From Arcobacter roscoffensis (GTDB lineage: Bacteria; Campylobacterota; Campylobacteria; Campylobacterales; Arcobacteraceae): a stretch of 64,000 nt of DNA. The position numbers were made by a program, and so were the translations under genes. The first letter of the stretch is position 1, and every line of letters starts with the position of its first letter. The DNA lies in the NCBI RefSeq assembly GCF_024267655.1, contig NZ_CP100595.1, positions 434,001 through 498,000 of the forward strand. Direction: 5' to 3'. This document shows, piece by piece, positions 34,513 to 46,257 of this stretch. Under the pieces are notes generated by a model. The model saw only the letters and a list, made by a program, of their open reading frames with translations, ran no database searches and was not told the DNA's origin.

Positions 34513-35472
34513 TTACTCCTTAATTTTATAATAGTTTATTTTTTTGTCATCACTTGATATAAAAAGCTCTTTTTCATTGATAAAAAGAATTTTTGAAATA
34601 ATTGCTAGATTTTCAATTAGTTTAAATTTCTTTATCTTACTTTTTGTATCAAAAATTAAAACATTGTTTTCTTCATCATAAGCTATGCCTACTTTTTTAC
34701 CACTTGGGCTTAGTCCTACACTATAAATCAAAAATGGTGCATTTATATATTGTGCTTTATTGTTTAACTCATCATAAATAACAGCTCTTCTATCTTGTCC
34801 TGCTGTTGCTATAATATTGTTTTTTGTATCAACTTGAAAAACATTATCTAGATTCTGATTTTTAAATTCTTTAATTACTTGAAGGTTATCTGTGTTTAGC
34901 ATTTTTAAAATACCACTTTCATCAGCAACAATAACACTTTTTTTATTTTCATTTAAAACAAAATCAGAAAACTTTGATAAGGATACATCTACTTTTAGAA
35001 CTTTTTTCTTTGATTTTATATCATATATATAAAGTTCATTTGATAGTAATGAAAAAATCATTCTATTTTCATCTAAAAACTTTGCTTTTGCAATGAACAT
35101 TCTTTTTTTATCTGAGATAATAGTTGTGAATTTACCATTTTCATAAATAGTTAAATTCCTTCCACCTTTTTCACCTTGTGAAACACTTAGAATTTTATCT
35201 TTTAATATATCTATACTATATATTTTTGAATTAACTATATCCCCCATAAAATCTTTAATTTTAGGGAATAGAATAGTTGAAACTTTTTGTTTTGTTTGTA
35301 TATTAAATATATCTATGCTTGAAGCATCACTAGCGGCATAAATCTTATTTTCTTTAACTATAAGTTCAGTTACAGCTCCACTTGCTTCATATTGAAATAA
35401 AGGTTTTATTTCATTTGCATTTAAAGTAGTAAGTAGAAAAGTTAAAAAGAAAAAAAACTTATTCATATGCAA
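34513..35472 (-). CDS. napL: NapL-like periplasmic beta-propeller protein
   Basis: A 319-residue protein with a signal peptide (ends about LNA, residue 18). The rest is beta-propeller-like with WD40/YVTN-type repeats (SSIDIFNIQTKQ, LYIYDIKSKKKVLKVD, AGQDRRAVIYDEL, NVLIFDTKSKIKK). NapL occurs in the nap clusters of Campylobacterota between napF and napD; its role is not firmly known, with a helper function in Nap assembly suggested. Confidence 0.85.
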   Translation of the reverse strand: MHMNKFFFFLTFLLTTLNANEIKPLFQYEASGAVTELIVKENKIYAASDASSIDIFNIQTKQKVSTILFPKIKDFMGDIVNSKIYSIDILKDKILSVSQGEKGGRNLTIYENGKFTTIISDKKRMFIAKAKFLDENRMIFSLLSNELYIYDIKSKKKVLKVDVSLSKFSDFVLNENKKSVIVADESGILKMLNTDNLQVIKEFKNQNLDNVFQVDTKNNIIATAGQDRRAVIYDELNNKAQYINAPFLIYSVGLSPSGKKVGIAYDEENNVLIFDTKSKIKKFKLIENLAIISKILFINEKELFISSDDKKINYYKIKE

Positions 35473-35480
35473 GCCCTTTT

Positions 35481-35960
35481 TTATATTATTTTAATTGCAC
35501 TTGTAGGACAATATTTAATACAATATCCACAAGAAGTACAGTTTTCATTTATTTCAGGTCTAAACATTGCTAGAAAATCAATAGCATCATCTAAACATGG
35601 GTCTTTACATGAAAAACACATTGTTTGATTCCAACTTAAACAAGATAATGGATCAATCTCAATTTTAACAGCTATATTTTTTTTATCTTCGATATTTAAG
35701 ACTTCATGTTCACAGGCATTTGCACACTCATCACAATAGGTACAACCACTATTTTCAAAACTAATAGCTGGCGTTTCATTTTCTAATATTAAAATTATAT
35801 TTTCTTCACAAACAGTACTACATTTTTTATCACTACATTCAATACAGTTTGTTAAAAAAACTTCTTTATTTCTAAAATAAGGAGGTCTTATAATTTTCTC
35901 TTGCTTTTCTTTTTTTGTAAAAGATGAAGCAAGAGAACTAAAAAGTTCTCTTCTTTTCAT
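35481..35960 (-). CDS. napF: NapF-like ferredoxin protein
   Basis: A 159-residue cytoplasmic iron-sulfur protein with an MKRRELFSSLASSF start. Several Cys clusters fit [4Fe-4S] binding: CIECSDKKCSTVC, CTYCDECANAC, CFSCKDPC and CTSCGYCIKYCP. NapF is thought to act in the cytoplasm in NapA cofactor insertion or electron supply. It sits 8 bp before napL and 1 bp after napB. Confidence 0.88.
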   Translation of the reverse strand: MKRRELFSSLASSFTKKEKQEKIIRPPYFRNKEVFLTNCIECSDKKCSTVCEENIILILENETPAISFENSGCTYCDECANACEHEVLNIEDKKNIAVKIEIDPLSCLSWNQTMCFSCKDPCLDDAIDFLAMFRPEINENCTSCGYCIKYCPTSAIKII

Positions 35961-35961
35961 A

Positions 35962-36567
35962 TTATTTTACACCTTCATTAATTGTATCAATTAAGTTAGA
36001 TTTTTCATTAAGTCCTTTGCTTCTAAATTCAGCTTGGAATTCATTTTTAGGAACAAGGTTTCCTTCTGATTGTGGAGCATGACATTGTGAACAGTTAAAT
36101 CTTGAACCTGATAATGTATGAAGTTCTTTACTTACTGTTTTTAAATCACTTGTATTTTCTACTATTTTACCTTCTTTAACTATTTTACCATTCTTAGCTA
36201 AAGATGTTTCTGGTCTAAAGTCTGTAAAGTGAGACTTAGGAATTGGTGTTGCTCCCATAGACTGTGCTATTGCAGGCTCATGGCAAGCTGTACATTGATT
36301 ATTATTAATAGTAATTGGTAACATTCCTTCAACACTGTGAGGAATCATTGGAGGAGCATTTTCAAAAGCTCTTTCAATCTTAGTACTTGTTCCTGCTGGT
36401 TTGTCAGAATATTTTGTTTTATCACCTGTTGTATTAGATTCTGTGTATAAATCTGTTTTTCTTAAACCTAACGACTCTTCACTTACTGTTTTATTTGCTG
36501 TTGCACACCCTACAGTAAATATTGCTGCAGCAGCTATGATTGCTATTGTTACTTTACTGAACTTCAT
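35962..36567 (-). CDS. napB: NapB, dihaem electron-transfer subunit of periplasmic nitrate reductase
   Basis: A 201-residue periplasmic cytochrome with two haem motifs, CTACH and CSQCH, and distal His candidates. It passes electrons to NapA. The N-terminus has a signal region ending FTVGCATAN, which looks partly like a lipobox but has Thr at -3; lipid anchoring is therefore uncertain. The gene overlaps napH by 14 bp. Confidence 0.93.
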   Translation of the reverse strand: MKFSKVTIAIIAAAAIFTVGCATANKTVSEESLGLRKTDLYTESNTTGDKTKYSDKPAGTSTKIERAFENAPPMIPHSVEGMLPITINNNQCTACHEPAIAQSMGATPIPKSHFTDFRPETSLAKNGKIVKEGKIVENTSDLKTVSKELHTLSGSRFNCSQCHAPQSEGNLVPKNEFQAEFRSKGLNEKSNLIDTINEGVK

Positions 36568-37384
36568 TTTCTCTTTCCTTTATTAATTTTCTTATGGAAA
36601 AGTTTAGTGAATCATCATCACACACTTCAACACATCTTCCACAGTTTGTACATTCAGCTCCCATTATAGGTGCTGATTCTTTTGTAATAATATGTAAAAC
36701 ATGGCTTTCAGGACAAACCTCTTTACATTTCATACAAGCTGTACAAGCCTCATGATTATGATGAACTTTAAAAAAACTAAACCTTCCTATTTGTGAATAA
36801 ACACCACCTAAAGGACAAATATGTCCACACCATCCATTTTTTAAAACGAATAAGTCAAAAAGAAATATTACTAATATTGTTGCCCAACCAAAACCAAGAC
36901 CAAAGATAATTCCTCTATGTACCATTGAAATAGGAGAAATCAATTCAAATGCTGCTACACCCATAAAAAATGAAATTATAAAACTAATTGCAATAAGCCA
37001 ATATCTTATATTTTTTGAAGCAGGTTGCTTTTTTTGAATCTGATTAAAACCTAATTTTCTTCTAAGAAAATTAGCTAAGTCTGTAATCATATTTACAGGA
37101 CAAACCCAAGAACAAAAAGCTCTTCCTCCAATTATCATATAAAATAAAATGATTAAGAAAGCTCCTAAAATAATGTCAAATGAAATAGTGGCACCAGCCA
37201 CAAACATTTGCATTACTGCATAAGGATCACTTAAAGGAACTAATTCTAAAACGAGTGAACTACTTAAATTTCCCATTAAGATATTTATTCCATATACATT
37301 AGCAATAATATATAAAACCATTATTGTAATTTGTGTGATTCTTCTAGCAATAAGAAATCTATATTTTTTTATTAAAGTTTTCAT
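36554..37384 (-). CDS. napH: NapH, membrane quinol-oxidising subunit
   Basis: A 276-residue protein with four or five membrane helices. It has two CxxxCP motifs (CSWVCPVN, CGHICPLG) and two C-terminal [4Fe-4S] sites (CTACMKCKEVCPE, CTNCGRCVEVCDD). With NapG it forms a menaquinol dehydrogenase, replacing NapC, and feeds NapB/NapA. It overlaps napG by 1 bp. Confidence 0.94.
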   Translation of the reverse strand: MKTLIKKYRFLIARRITQITIMVLYIIANVYGINILMGNLSSSLVLELVPLSDPYAVMQMFVAGATISFDIILGAFLIILFYMIIGGRAFCSWVCPVNMITDLANFLRRKLGFNQIQKKQPASKNIRYWLIAISFIISFFMGVAAFELISPISMVHRGIIFGLGFGWATILVIFLFDLFVLKNGWCGHICPLGGVYSQIGRFSFFKVHHNHEACTACMKCKEVCPESHVLHIITKESAPIMGAECTNCGRCVEVCDDDSLNFSIRKLIKERENEVQ

Positions 37385-38187
37385 TAATATAAATCCTCCA
37401 TACCGCTATTTAAAGAATCAAGTGCTGACTTTTCATTTATGCCTGTTGTATTTTTTTTACTTGTAGCATTTTCAAGTCTTTTCTCATCATTCTTATCCCA
37501 GCCTTTGATGTAGTAATCACCTGCTTTTCCTAAAGCTGTTTCTCTATGAAGAACAAAGATAGCTGCTTTTTGGGTAACACAAGCTTTTTCACATAAGCCA
37601 CAACCTGTACATACATCTGCATGAACAACTGGCTTTAAAAATGCATGTTTTCCGGTTCTTTCATTTTTTGTATATTCAACACTTATTGCTTCACCAAGTA
37701 AAGGGCAAGCTCTATAACAAGCATCACATTGAATACCCCAAAATGCTATACAACTATTATCATCAATAACTGCAACACCCATTCTAGATTTATTAATATC
37801 TAGTTCATTTTTCTCATTTTTTACAGAATTTAAATTAAGTGCATCTGTAGGACAAACAGGTACACAAGGAATATCTGTACACATATAACAAGGAATATCT
37901 CTTGGTTCAAAGTATGGTGTTCCAAGAGGCTTGTTATCACCTGGTTTTGCTAGTCTTAAAGTATCAAAAGGACATGCTTCAACACACATACCACATTTTA
38001 TACAAGTTGCAAGAAAATCATCTTCTTTTAAAGCCCCAGGTGGTCTTAGTATAAGCTGTGAAGCTTTTACTTCATCTACATAGGCACTCCAAGTAAGACC
38101 TCCTAATACTGCAAGACCTGTAGCTCTTGCAATATTTAGAAAAAATCTTCTCCTCTCACTAATTGGCTCTTTTTTACTAGCTTTCAT
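37384..38187 (-). CDS. napG: NapG, periplasmic iron-sulfur subunit
   Basis: A 267-residue Tat-exported ferredoxin. The twin-arginine signal is SERRRFFLNIARATG. Four [4Fe-4S] clusters are indicated by CIKCGMCVEACP, CYMCTDIPCVPVCP, CDACYRACP and CTGCGLCEKAC. It accepts electrons from NapH. Position right after napA is normal in Campylobacterota. Confidence 0.95.
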   Translation of the reverse strand: MKASKKEPISERRRFFLNIARATGLAVLGGLTWSAYVDEVKASQLILRPPGALKEDDFLATCIKCGMCVEACPFDTLRLAKPGDNKPLGTPYFEPRDIPCYMCTDIPCVPVCPTDALNLNSVKNEKNELDINKSRMGVAVIDDNSCIAFWGIQCDACYRACPLLGEAISVEYTKNERTGKHAFLKPVVHADVCTGCGLCEKACVTQKAAIFVLHRETALGKAGDYYIKGWDKNDEKRLENATSKKNTTGINEKSALDSLNSGMEDLY

Positions 38188-38205
38188 TTTTGACTCTTTT
38201 TAATT

Positions 38206-38240
38206 GAAGGATTGTATATGCTTTCAACAATACACCCTTC
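38206..38240 (-). other. Stem-loop in the napA-napG spacer
   Basis: GAAGGattGTA (from 38206) can pair with TACacCCTTC (to 38240) with a small bulge, in the 57-bp spacer after napA. It may partly end or stabilise the napA message; it lacks a T run. Confidence 0.35.
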
Positions 38241-38244
38241 TTAT

Positions 38245-41046
38245 TTATGCTTTATAAATTTTTACCGCACATTTTTTAAAGTCCGTTTGTTTTGATTGAG
38301 GACAAGTATAATCAGCACAAACTTTGTTGATAAATACTTTTTCATCAAACCAAGGAACAAATACTAAACCTTTAGATGGTCTATTTCTACCTCTTGTTTC
38401 AACTCTAGCTTTAACTCTTCCTCTTCTTGACTCAACCCAACATAAACCACCTTGTTTAACACCATATTTCTTAGCATCTTCAGGATGCATATAACATAAT
38501 GCCTCAGGTACTGCTCTGTATAGTTCAGGAACTCTCATAGTCATTGTTCCACTATGCCAGTGCTCTAGTACTCTACCCGTACTTAACCATACTGGATATT
38601 CACTATCTGGCATTTCAGGAGCATCCATATAAGGACGTGCAAAGATTTTTGCTTTATTTTTAAGTGGTGTTTTGTTTTTATCAGTAACACCTTTTAAATC
38701 ACCCTTTGGTAATGCTTTTGCTAATTTTCCATAGAAAGCAAAATCACTATTTGGATTGGCTTTTTTTGCATAAGGGTCATATTTAGTATTAAATCTCCAT
38801 TGTGTTTCTTTACCGTCAACAACTGGCCATTTAAGTCCTCTTACTCTATGGTATGTATCAAAGTCAGCTAAATCATGTGCATGACCTCTACCAAATTCTG
38901 CATACTCTTCAAATAAGTATTTTTGAATAAAGAACCCATAACCTTTCCATGGTTTACCATCTGAACCAATTACATTTCTTGAATCTCCAAAACCATCAGT
39001 ATTATCATATCCTGCTTGAATTTCGTCATCTTGTGATAGTTTGTAAGATTTTGCTTTCTCATTTGCAAATAAGATGTCATACATAGTAGTATTCTCATCG
39101 TATCCCATTTTAGAAGCTTCAGCTCTTACATCTGCTAATTTTTTACCATTTCTAAGAGTATATTCACCCCATAAATCTTTTACTGTAAATCTTTTTGAAA
39201 GTTCAACCCATTGCCATGTATCAGACATAGAATCACCTACAGGCAATACTTGTTGTCTCCAATGTTGTGTTCTTCTTTCAGCATTTCCATAAGCTCCCCA
39301 TTTTTCATAAATCATAGCAGATGGTAAAATAAGGTCAGAAACTTTTGCTGAGATACCTGGGTATCCATCAGAAGTTACAATAAAGTTATCCATTTTTCTT
39401 GCTGCTTTAATCCAGTGAGATGCACTTGCTGTATCTTGATAAGGGTTACATACATTTACCCATGCAAATTTAACAACACCATCTTCAATATCTCTATGAA
39501 TTTTCATAATATGTTGATTTCCAACAGGATTTAATGTACCTTTTGGAATCTTCCATGAGTTTTCAGTGATTTTTCTATGTTTAGGATTTTTTACCATCAT
39601 ATCAGCTGGAAGTCTATGCGTAAATGTACCTACTTCTCTTGCAGTACCACAAGCAGATGGTTGACCTGTAAGTGAGAATGCACCAGAACCTGGTTTTGCT
39701 TGTTTATTTAATAAGAAGTGAACATTGTATGCTAAAGTATTTACCCACGTACCTCTTGTATGTTGGTTCATACCCATTGTCCAAAATGATACTACTTTTC
39801 TATTTTTTTCAATATATAAATCTGCTAATTCTTTGATTTTTTTCATAAACACTTCATCAGATTCATCAGGATCACCTTTTGAAACTTGTGTTGTATATTC
39901 AGCTGTATATGGTTCTAAGAATTTTTTGTATTCATCAAAAGAAATTTCCCAGTGTTTTAATCCAGCTGGTTTATTTACCATCTTATCCCCAGCTTTGTAA
40001 CCATAAGGTTTAAGTGCAGGAGCTTCATCTTCTGAAACGATTTTTTCCATTTCTTTAGAAATAGTTTCCATTTCTTTATCTGTATATTTACCTTCTTTGA
40101 TTGATTTTTCATCAGATCTTCTCATCCCATAACCCATATTAACAGGACTTGCTGCAAATACAATATGTTCTTTAACAAAGTCCCAATCAATTGCTTCAGG
40201 ATGGTTATATACGATTTCTCTTGCAATATAGTTCCATAAAGCTAAGTCTGAATTAGGTTTGAAAATTATTTCAATATCAGCTATATCAGAAGTTCTATGT
40301 CTATATGTAGATAAGTTTACAATTTTTACTTTTTTAGGATCAGATAGTTTTCTATCCGTAACTCTTGACCATAAAATAGGGTGCATTTCTGCCATATTTG
40401 AACCCCATGTAACAACTGTATCAGTTAGTTCAATATCATCATAACATCCAGATGGCTCATCAATACCAAAAGTTTGATAAAAACCAACAACCGCAGAAGC
40501 CATACAATGTCTTGCATTTGGATCAATAGCATTTGATCTAAATCCAGCTTTCATCATTTTTTGTGCAGCATAACCTTCTTGAACTGTATATTGTCCAGAA
40601 GCAAATACACCTACACCTTCAGGACCTTTTTCTTTTAAAGCTTTTTTGATGTGAACTTCCATCTCATCAAATGCTCTTTCCCAAGAAATAGGAGCGAAAT
40701 TTCCATCTTTATCAAACTCACCTTTAGCATTAACTCTTAATAAAGGTTGTTTTAATCTATCAGCACCATACATAATTTTGGCATTAAAGTATCCTTTAAT
40801 ACAATTAAGACCTCTATTTACAGGAGCTGCAGGATCCCCTTTTACTGCAACAATTTTACCGTTTTTAGTTGCAAGCATAATCCCACAACCAGTACCACAA
40901 AATCTACAAGCTGCTTTATCCCATCTCCAGCCACCTTGTGCTGCATCTGCTTTAGCCTGTAATTCCATTGGTACACTCATACCAACTGCTGCTGCTGCTG
41001 ATGCTGCTGCAGAGCTTTTTAGGAAATCTCTTCTTGAAAGCGACAT
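38245..41046 (-). CDS. napA: NapA, catalytic molybdenum subunit of periplasmic nitrate reductase
   Basis: A 933-residue molybdopterin enzyme. It has a Tat signal ([16 protein letters not shown]), an N-terminal [4Fe-4S] site ([10 protein letters not shown] and a later Cys in GLNCIKGY) and the Mo-ligand Cys in [10 protein letters not shown]. It reduces nitrate to nitrite in the periplasm with bis-MGD cofactor. moaA, which serves molybdopterin synthesis, is also in the window (53421). The gene starts the nap operon. Confidence 0.98.
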   Translation of the reverse strand: MSLSRRDFLKSSAAASAAAAVGMSVPMELQAKADAAQGGWRWDKAACRFCGTGCGIMLATKNGKIVAVKGDPAAPVNRGLNCIKGYFNAKIMYGADRLKQPLLRVNAKGEFDKDGNFAPISWERAFDEMEVHIKKALKEKGPEGVGVFASGQYTVQEGYAAQKMMKAGFRSNAIDPNARHCMASAVVGFYQTFGIDEPSGCYDDIELTDTVVTWGSNMAEMHPILWSRVTDRKLSDPKKVKIVNLSTYRHRTSDIADIEIIFKPNSDLALWNYIAREIVYNHPEAIDWDFVKEHIVFAASPVNMGYGMRRSDEKSIKEGKYTDKEMETISKEMEKIVSEDEAPALKPYGYKAGDKMVNKPAGLKHWEISFDEYKKFLEPYTAEYTTQVSKGDPDESDEVFMKKIKELADLYIEKNRKVVSFWTMGMNQHTRGTWVNTLAYNVHFLLNKQAKPGSGAFSLTGQPSACGTAREVGTFTHRLPADMMVKNPKHRKITENSWKIPKGTLNPVGNQHIMKIHRDIEDGVVKFAWVNVCNPYQDTASASHWIKAARKMDNFIVTSDGYPGISAKVSDLILPSAMIYEKWGAYGNAERRTQHWRQQVLPVGDSMSDTWQWVELSKRFTVKDLWGEYTLRNGKKLADVRAEASKMGYDENTTMYDILFANEKAKSYKLSQDDEIQAGYDNTDGFGDSRNVIGSDGKPWKGYGFFIQKYLFEEYAEFGRGHAHDLADFDTYHRVRGLKWPVVDGKETQWRFNTKYDPYAKKANPNSDFAFYGKLAKALPKGDLKGVTDKNKTPLKNKAKIFARPYMDAPEMPDSEYPVWLSTGRVLEHWHSGTMTMRVPELYRAVPEALCYMHPEDAKKYGVKQGGLCWVESRRGRVKARVETRGRNRPSKGLVFVPWFDEKVFINKVCADYTCPQSKQTDFKKCAVKIYKA

Positions 41047-41081
41047 AACTTCTCCTTTGAATAATTAAGTTTTGTAGGATA

Positions 41082-41123
41082 ATTGTAACAATAATGTAAG
41101 CTAAAGAAATTGACCCATGTCAA
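41082..41123 (-). promoter_or_regulatory. napA promoter with FNR-like box
   Basis: TTGAC-CCAT-GTCAA (41110-41123) is a perfect inverted repeat of the FNR/CRP type. The minus-strand TACAAT at 41082-41087 predicts a start near 41075, so the box is centred at -41.5, the class II activator position. The same arrangement is seen before nrfH. An AAGGAG ribosome site precedes the ATG. Confidence 0.78.
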
Positions 41124-41236
41124 TTAGATTAAGTTTTAATTAAGATAATAATTGTCCTATTTCCAAAACTTTTTTAAAAAATCAATAGCTACTTATGTAT
41201 TTTTAAATATAATATTATCTTTATAAAAGGATTATT

Positions 41237-41863
41237 TTGGACTTTATTAATTTATCTTTATTAGCTGTATTTATTCCTACTTTTTTTGTTGTTTCTATTA
41301 CTCCTGGAATGTGTATGACTTTAGCTCTTAGTATGGGAATGAGTATAGGCTTAAAAAATACACTTTATATGATGTATGGAGAACTTGTAGGAGTTGGTTT
41401 GGTTGCTACATCTTCTGTAATTGGTGTTGCAACTATTATGCTTAAATATCCAACAATATTTTTAATACTTAAGTATGGGGGAGGAGCATATTTATTTTAT
41501 CTTGGTATTCAAATGTGGCTTTCACGTGGGAAAATGGCTATAAATCTTGATGAGTACAAGTATAGTATTTCAAAGAAAAACCTAATGATGCAAGGTTTTA
41601 TAACAGCAATTGCAAATCCTAAAGGTTGGGCATTTTTTATAGCACTTCTTCCTCCTTTTATAGATCAAAGTTTACCTATGTTTTCACAATTAACAGTATT
41701 GATTTTTATGATATTACTTTTAGAGTTTTCATGTTTAATTATTTATGCAACAGGTGGAAAAACTTTACGTAAGCTATTGCAAAATAGTTCAAATGTAAGA
41801 TTGATAAATAAGATAGCAGGAAGTATGATGATGGGAATAGGGGTATGGTTAGCCTTTGGCTAA
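41237..41863 (+). CDS. LysE-family amino-acid exporter
   Basis: A 208-residue membrane protein with about six helices. FFVVSITPGMCMTLALSMGM and the later AIANPKGWAFFIALLPPF are typical LysE/RhtB motifs. Members export basic or neutral amino acids and related compounds; the substrate is unknown. The start codon appears to be TTG with AAAAGG six bases upstream. The gene is divergent from napA. Confidence 0.87.
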   Translation: MDFINLSLLAVFIPTFFVVSITPGMCMTLALSMGMSIGLKNTLYMMYGELVGVGLVATSSVIGVATIMLKYPTIFLILKYGGGAYLFYLGIQMWLSRGKMAINLDEYKYSISKKNLMMQGFITAIANPKGWAFFIALLPPFIDQSLPMFSQLTVLIFMILLLEFSCLIIYATGGKTLRKLLQNSSNVRLINKIAGSMMMGIGVWLAFG

Positions 41864-41877
41864 TTCCCCTAAAAAGT

Positions 41878-44118
41878 CTATTTTTTACCTTTAAATTCAC
41901 TTTTATTTACATTTTCAACAACAGTACTAGCAATATCTTCTGTTAATTTAGAAATGCTATTTGCCTCTTCTGCTACTTGTGCATTTTCTTGTGTAAATCT
42001 ATCTAGTTTATTTATTGTATCGCTAATATGAAGCATTACTTTTGTTTGTTCTTGTGCTGCATTTGCAACATCTGTAATAATATGATTTGTTTCATTTATT
42101 TTACTTTCTAATGACTCAAATCCATTAATCATATTAGAGCTAATCTCTTTTCCTTCTTTAGCTTGAATAGTAGCATCTTCAACTAATTGTTTAATTTGAT
42201 TTGCTGCTTCTGCACTTCTTGAAGCTAGGTTTCTTACTTCTTGCGCAACTACTGCAAAACCTTTACCAGCTTCACCAGCTGTTGCTGCTTCAACAGCTGC
42301 ATTTAGTGAAAGAATATTTGTTTGGAAGGCAATTTGGTCAATTACACTAATTGACTCATTAATTGTTTGAACTTTTTCATTTATTTCATCCATAGCATGA
42401 ACTGTTTTATTTGCTAAATTTTTACCTGTTGATGAAGATTTTTTTGTTGTTGAAGATAATTCAAACATATTTTGAGCTTTGTTACTTGTTTGATTAATAT
42501 TTTCAGTTACTTGCGTAATTGATGCAGCTACTTCTTCTAGTGATGCTGCTTGATTAGTTGCATTTGTACTTAAGGTATTTACATTTGATGATAATTGTGT
42601 TGAACTATTTTTTAATTTTAAACCATCATTTTGATTATCAACTAACATCTCAGTAATAATCTCATTCATATTAAAAATCTCTTTTCCAATTTTTCCAGTA
42701 TGGCTTGTATTTAAAGATTCTGTAAAATCTCTTTTTGAGTATAGTTCTAGGACTCTACTTAGTTCATTTATATCTTTACCTACAAATGTCTCTAATTTAT
42801 CAAGCATGTTATTGATTAAATCTTTTAATTCATTTAGAGAAGGATTATCACAAGTGTTTTCTATTCGATTATCTAAATGACCGTGACTAACTTTACTTAC
42901 TACAGTTTTTACATTTTCAATTAATTCATGGTCTTGTGATAAATGAATTTGTATGTCTTCAATATTTTTATTAATAACATTAGCCATTTTACCTATTTCA
43001 TCTGTAGTATTAATATCAATTTTCTTAGCAGTTTTATTTGTTCTATTTAAATATTTAAAAAAGTCAATTAATCCATCTTGGAATTTTTCTAAAGGATTTG
43101 ATATTACTTTTGTAATAAGTAAAAAAATCATTATTGAAAGAATAAGAGTTAAAATAATAGTAGCAATAATAAATATTTTTTGCACTTCCTGAGATATTTT
43201 TAAAAATTCATCTTCATATGAACCAGCAACAATTACCCAATCCCATTTATCATATGTTGTAAAGGCTGCTATTTTAGTATTTACTGAGCCATTTTCATTA
43301 TACTCATAATGAAGAACTCCATTTTTACTATTAATCATATTTTTTATAAATTCATTTCCATTGGCATCTTTTAGTGTAAATATGTTTTTACCTTCTAAAG
43401 ATTTGTGAAGAATAAGATTACCTTTTTTATCAAGAATATAAATATATCCACTATCTCCAATAAGAACTTTTTTAAGCTCTTTTTTTAGAGTTGCTAAACC
43501 TTTTGTAAAATCATATCCTATAAATAAAGCACCTATAATTTCATCATTTTTTATTATTGGTGAGTAAACTGACATATAAGTTTTTCCTGCAAAAGATTCA
43601 AGACCAATAAACTTTTTCTTTTCATTTATATTTTTATAGGTTTTTGAATCTTTTTTAATAGTGTCAAGTAAAATTCTTTCGCCATTTTCATCTTTTAATG
43701 ATGAGGTGATTCTCATATATTCATCACCATCTTTTACATATACAGCTGAAACAGCTCCTGTTAATTCCTCAAACCTATCAACAGGGTCAAAGTTTCTATT
43801 TAATCTTGCAAAACCATCAAAAAGTGCTAGAGTTTCAACACCATTTATTTTTACTCTTCTTTCACCTTTTTTTCTAAGATTTAAAAAAGATTTTTCAAAT
43901 ACATTAAAAAGTGTTAAAGAATTTTTTTCTAAAGTATCATTATAGATTTGTGTTGTTTGTAAGTAGTTGCCAACTTGTACTTGTAGGTTTTTTTCTAGGT
44001 CTTTAATTAGTTTAGTATTGATATTTTTTATCATAAAAACTGTAAATACTGTCATTAAAATAAGAATAGTTATTCCAATAAGAGTTGATATTTTTTTGTT
44101 TATAGTATTGTTTAACAT
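41878..44118 (-). CDS. Methyl-accepting chemotaxis protein with Cache sensor
   Basis: A 746-residue receptor. Membrane helix 1 is at about 10-32 and helix 2 at about 310-340. The periplasmic part is a Cache_3/Cache_2-type double domain ([59 protein letters not shown]). HAMP-like and linker segments follow, then the signalling hairpin ([34 protein letters not shown]). The amino-acid motif of classic dCache receptors is not apparent. It lies 12 bp after the serine deaminase gene, so it may share a transcript with the amino-acid operon. Confidence 0.92.
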   Translation of the reverse strand: MLNNTINKKISTLIGITILILMTVFTVFMIKNINTKLIKDLEKNLQVQVGNYLQTTQIYNDTLEKNSLTLFNVFEKSFLNLRKKGERRVKINGVETLALFDGFARLNRNFDPVDRFEELTGAVSAVYVKDGDEYMRITSSLKDENGERILLDTIKKDSKTYKNINEKKKFIGLESFAGKTYMSVYSPIIKNDEIIGALFIGYDFTKGLATLKKELKKVLIGDSGYIYILDKKGNLILHKSLEGKNIFTLKDANGNEFIKNMINSKNGVLHYEYNENGSVNTKIAAFTTYDKWDWVIVAGSYEDEFLKISQEVQKIFIIATIILTLILSIMIFLLITKVISNPLEKFQDGLIDFFKYLNRTNKTAKKIDINTTDEIGKMANVINKNIEDIQIHLSQDHELIENVKTVVSKVSHGHLDNRIENTCDNPSLNELKDLINNMLDKLETFVGKDINELSRVLELYSKRDFTESLNTSHTGKIGKEIFNMNEIITEMLVDNQNDGLKLKNSSTQLSSNVNTLSTNATNQAASLEEVAASITQVTENINQTSNKAQNMFELSSTTKKSSSTGKNLANKTVHAMDEINEKVQTINESISVIDQIAFQTNILSLNAAVEAATAGEAGKGFAVVAQEVRNLASRSAEAANQIKQLVEDATIQAKEGKEISSNMINGFESLESKINETNHIITDVANAAQEQTKVMLHISDTINKLDRFTQENAQVAEEANSISKLTEDIASTVVENVNKSEFKGKK

Positions 44119-44130
44119 AGAAGTACCTTT

Positions 44131-45489
44131 CTAACATTCTATATAATTAACGGCTAAACCGCCCATAGAAGTCTCTTTATATTTATTTTGCATATCTTTT
44201 CCTGTATCATACATGGTTTTGATAACAGAATCTAATGAAACATAATGTTTCCCATCTTCATTTATAGCCATTCGTGCAGCATTTACAGCTTTCATAGCTG
44301 CCATTGCGTTTCTCTCAATACAAGGAATTTGTACAAGTCCACCTATTGGATCACAAGTAAGTCCTAAATTATGTTCCATTGCAATTTCAGCTGCGTTTTC
44401 TACTTGCTTGATATTTGCACCTAAATATGAAGCCATACCAGCCGCAGCCATAGAACAAGCAACCCCAACTTCCCCTTGGCATCCCACATCAGCACCTGAA
44501 ATAGAAGCATTTTTTTGATATAAAAGACCAATAGCTCCAGCAGTTAGTAAAAAATTAATTACTACTTCTTCTTCATTTTTGTGATTTAAAAAGTTTGTTA
44601 TATAGTGCAATACAGCTGGAATGATTCCTGATGCACCATTTGTTGGAGCAGTTACTACTCTACTTCCACTGGCATTCTCTTCATTAACTGCGAGGGCATA
44701 TAGATTTATCCAGTCTACTATTGCCAAAGGGTCATTAGGAACTTTCGCTTTTAATTTTTGATGAATATTAAAAGCACGTTTAGGTACTTTTAGACCACCT
44801 GGTAAAAAGCCTTCCCCTTTAAGTCCTTGTGAAACACAGCCTTTCATAACATTCCAAATTTCTAATAAATCTTTTTTTATATTCTCTTCGCTTTTATAGA
44901 CTTTTTCATTTTCTAATATAAGTTGTGAAATACTTAGATTATTCTCTTTTGCTTTTTGTAATAACTCTTTTGCACTAGCAAAATCATAAGGAAGAGTTTT
45001 TTCATTTGATTTTTTAGAATCAATTTCATCTTCACTTATTACCTCTCCTCCACCAATTGAATAGTAAGTTTTACAAAATAGTTCAGTTTCATTTTTATAA
45101 ATACTTAGTTTTATTGCATTTGGATGAAAATCTAGGGTTTTATTTGTGTATAAAATCAAATCATTTTCATATGAAAAATCAATCTTTTTTTCATCTAATA
45201 GCTTGATTTTTGATGAACTTTTGATTTCATCTATTTTTTGATTTATTGTATTTGTATCTACTGTTTTGGGTTCATTTCCCATTAGACCTAATAAAACAGC
45301 ACTATTGCTATGATGACCAATTCCTGTAGCCCCAAGTGAGCCAAATAATTCTATTTTAATTCTGTCGAAATTTGAGAAGTGATTTTGCTTTTTTATTAAA
45401 TCTACAAACCTTTTTGCAATAAGCATTGGTCCTACAGTATGAGAACTAGAAGGTCCAATACCTATTTTAAAAAGGTTAAAGATAGTCAT
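44131..45489 (-). CDS. sdaA: L-serine ammonia-lyase (iron-sulfur type, single chain)
   Basis: A 452-residue enzyme. It starts with the SSSHTVGPM motif. The likely [4Fe-4S] ligands lie in [17 protein letters not shown] and [18 protein letters not shown], as in bacterial SdaA. It converts L-serine to pyruvate and ammonia. It is 1 bp after the ABC ATPase gene, so imported amino acids can be catabolised directly. Confidence 0.95.
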   Translation of the reverse strand: MTIFNLFKIGIGPSSSHTVGPMLIAKRFVDLIKKQNHFSNFDRIKIELFGSLGATGIGHHSNSAVLLGLMGNEPKTVDTNTINQKIDEIKSSSKIKLLDEKKIDFSYENDLILYTNKTLDFHPNAIKLSIYKNETELFCKTYYSIGGGEVISEDEIDSKKSNEKTLPYDFASAKELLQKAKENNLSISQLILENEKVYKSEENIKKDLLEIWNVMKGCVSQGLKGEGFLPGGLKVPKRAFNIHQKLKAKVPNDPLAIVDWINLYALAVNEENASGSRVVTAPTNGASGIIPAVLHYITNFLNHKNEEEVVINFLLTAGAIGLLYQKNASISGADVGCQGEVGVACSMAAAGMASYLGANIKQVENAAEIAMEHNLGLTCDPIGGLVQIPCIERNAMAAMKAVNAARMAINEDGKHYVSLDSVIKTMYDTGKDMQNKYKETSMGGLAVNYIEC

Positions 45490-45490
45490 T

Positions 45491-46237
45491 TTAGTGATCT
45501 AATATTTGTTGTAAGAATAGTTTTAATCTATCTGATTGAGGATTGTCAAAGAACTCATGTGGAGTATTTTCTTCTACGATTTGTCCTGCATCCATAAAGA
45601 TAACTCTATCTGCTACTTTTTTTGCAAAGCCCATTTCATGAGTTACACAAACCATAGTAATTCCATCATTAGCAAGTTCAGTCATAACATCTAAAACTTC
45701 ACCAATCATTTCAGGATCTAATGCTGCTGTTGGTTCATCAAATAACATAATATCTGGATTTGAACATAAACATCTAGCAATTGCAACTCTTTGTTGTTGT
45801 CCTCCTGATAATTGATTTGGATACTTATCAGCTTGGTCTGCAATTTTAACTCTCTCTAAATAGTGCATAGCTGTTTTAATAGCTTCTTTTCTTGGTTTTT
45901 TACCAACCCATGTTGGAGCTAGAATTAAGTTTTCTAAGATTGAAAGATGAGGAAAAAGGTTGAAGTGCTGAAAAACCATTCCAACATGAGTTCGCACTTC
46001 TCTAATTCTTTTTACATCTTCTGTTAATTCTAAACCATTAATAATAATTTGACCTTCTTGGAAAGCTTCAAGTCTATTCATACATCTAATAGTTGTAGAT
46101 TTACCAGACCCTGAGGGTCCACAAATAACAACTCTTTCACCTTTTTTTACATTTAAATTAACATTTTTAAGTACGTGGAAATCCCCGTACCATTTATTAA
46201 CTTCTTTTAGTTGTATCATATATTCTAATTCACTCAT
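45491..46237 (-). CDS. aapP: Amino-acid ABC transporter ATPase (AapP/GlnQ type)
   Basis: A 248-residue ATPase with Walker [10 protein letters not shown], signature LSGGQQQR, Walker B IMLFDEPT and H-loop CVTHEMG. It is typical of polar amino-acid importers. It is 20 bp after the AapM-type permease and 1 bp before sdaA. Confidence 0.93.
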   Translation of the reverse strand: MSELEYMIQLKEVNKWYGDFHVLKNVNLNVKKGERVVICGPSGSGKSTTIRCMNRLEAFQEGQIIINGLELTEDVKRIREVRTHVGMVFQHFNLFPHLSILENLILAPTWVGKKPRKEAIKTAMHYLERVKIADQADKYPNQLSGGQQQRVAIARCLCSNPDIMLFDEPTAALDPEMIGEVLDVMTELANDGITMVCVTHEMGFAKKVADRVIFMDAGQIVEENTPHEFFDNPQSDRLKLFLQQILDH

Positions 46238-46257
46238 TTTGTAATCCTATCTTTTTA

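Noticed and set aside
40778-41068. Plus-strand open frame opposite the start of napA
   Set aside because: It is the complement of the napA signal and iron-sulfur region, with no ribosome site and an odd composition.
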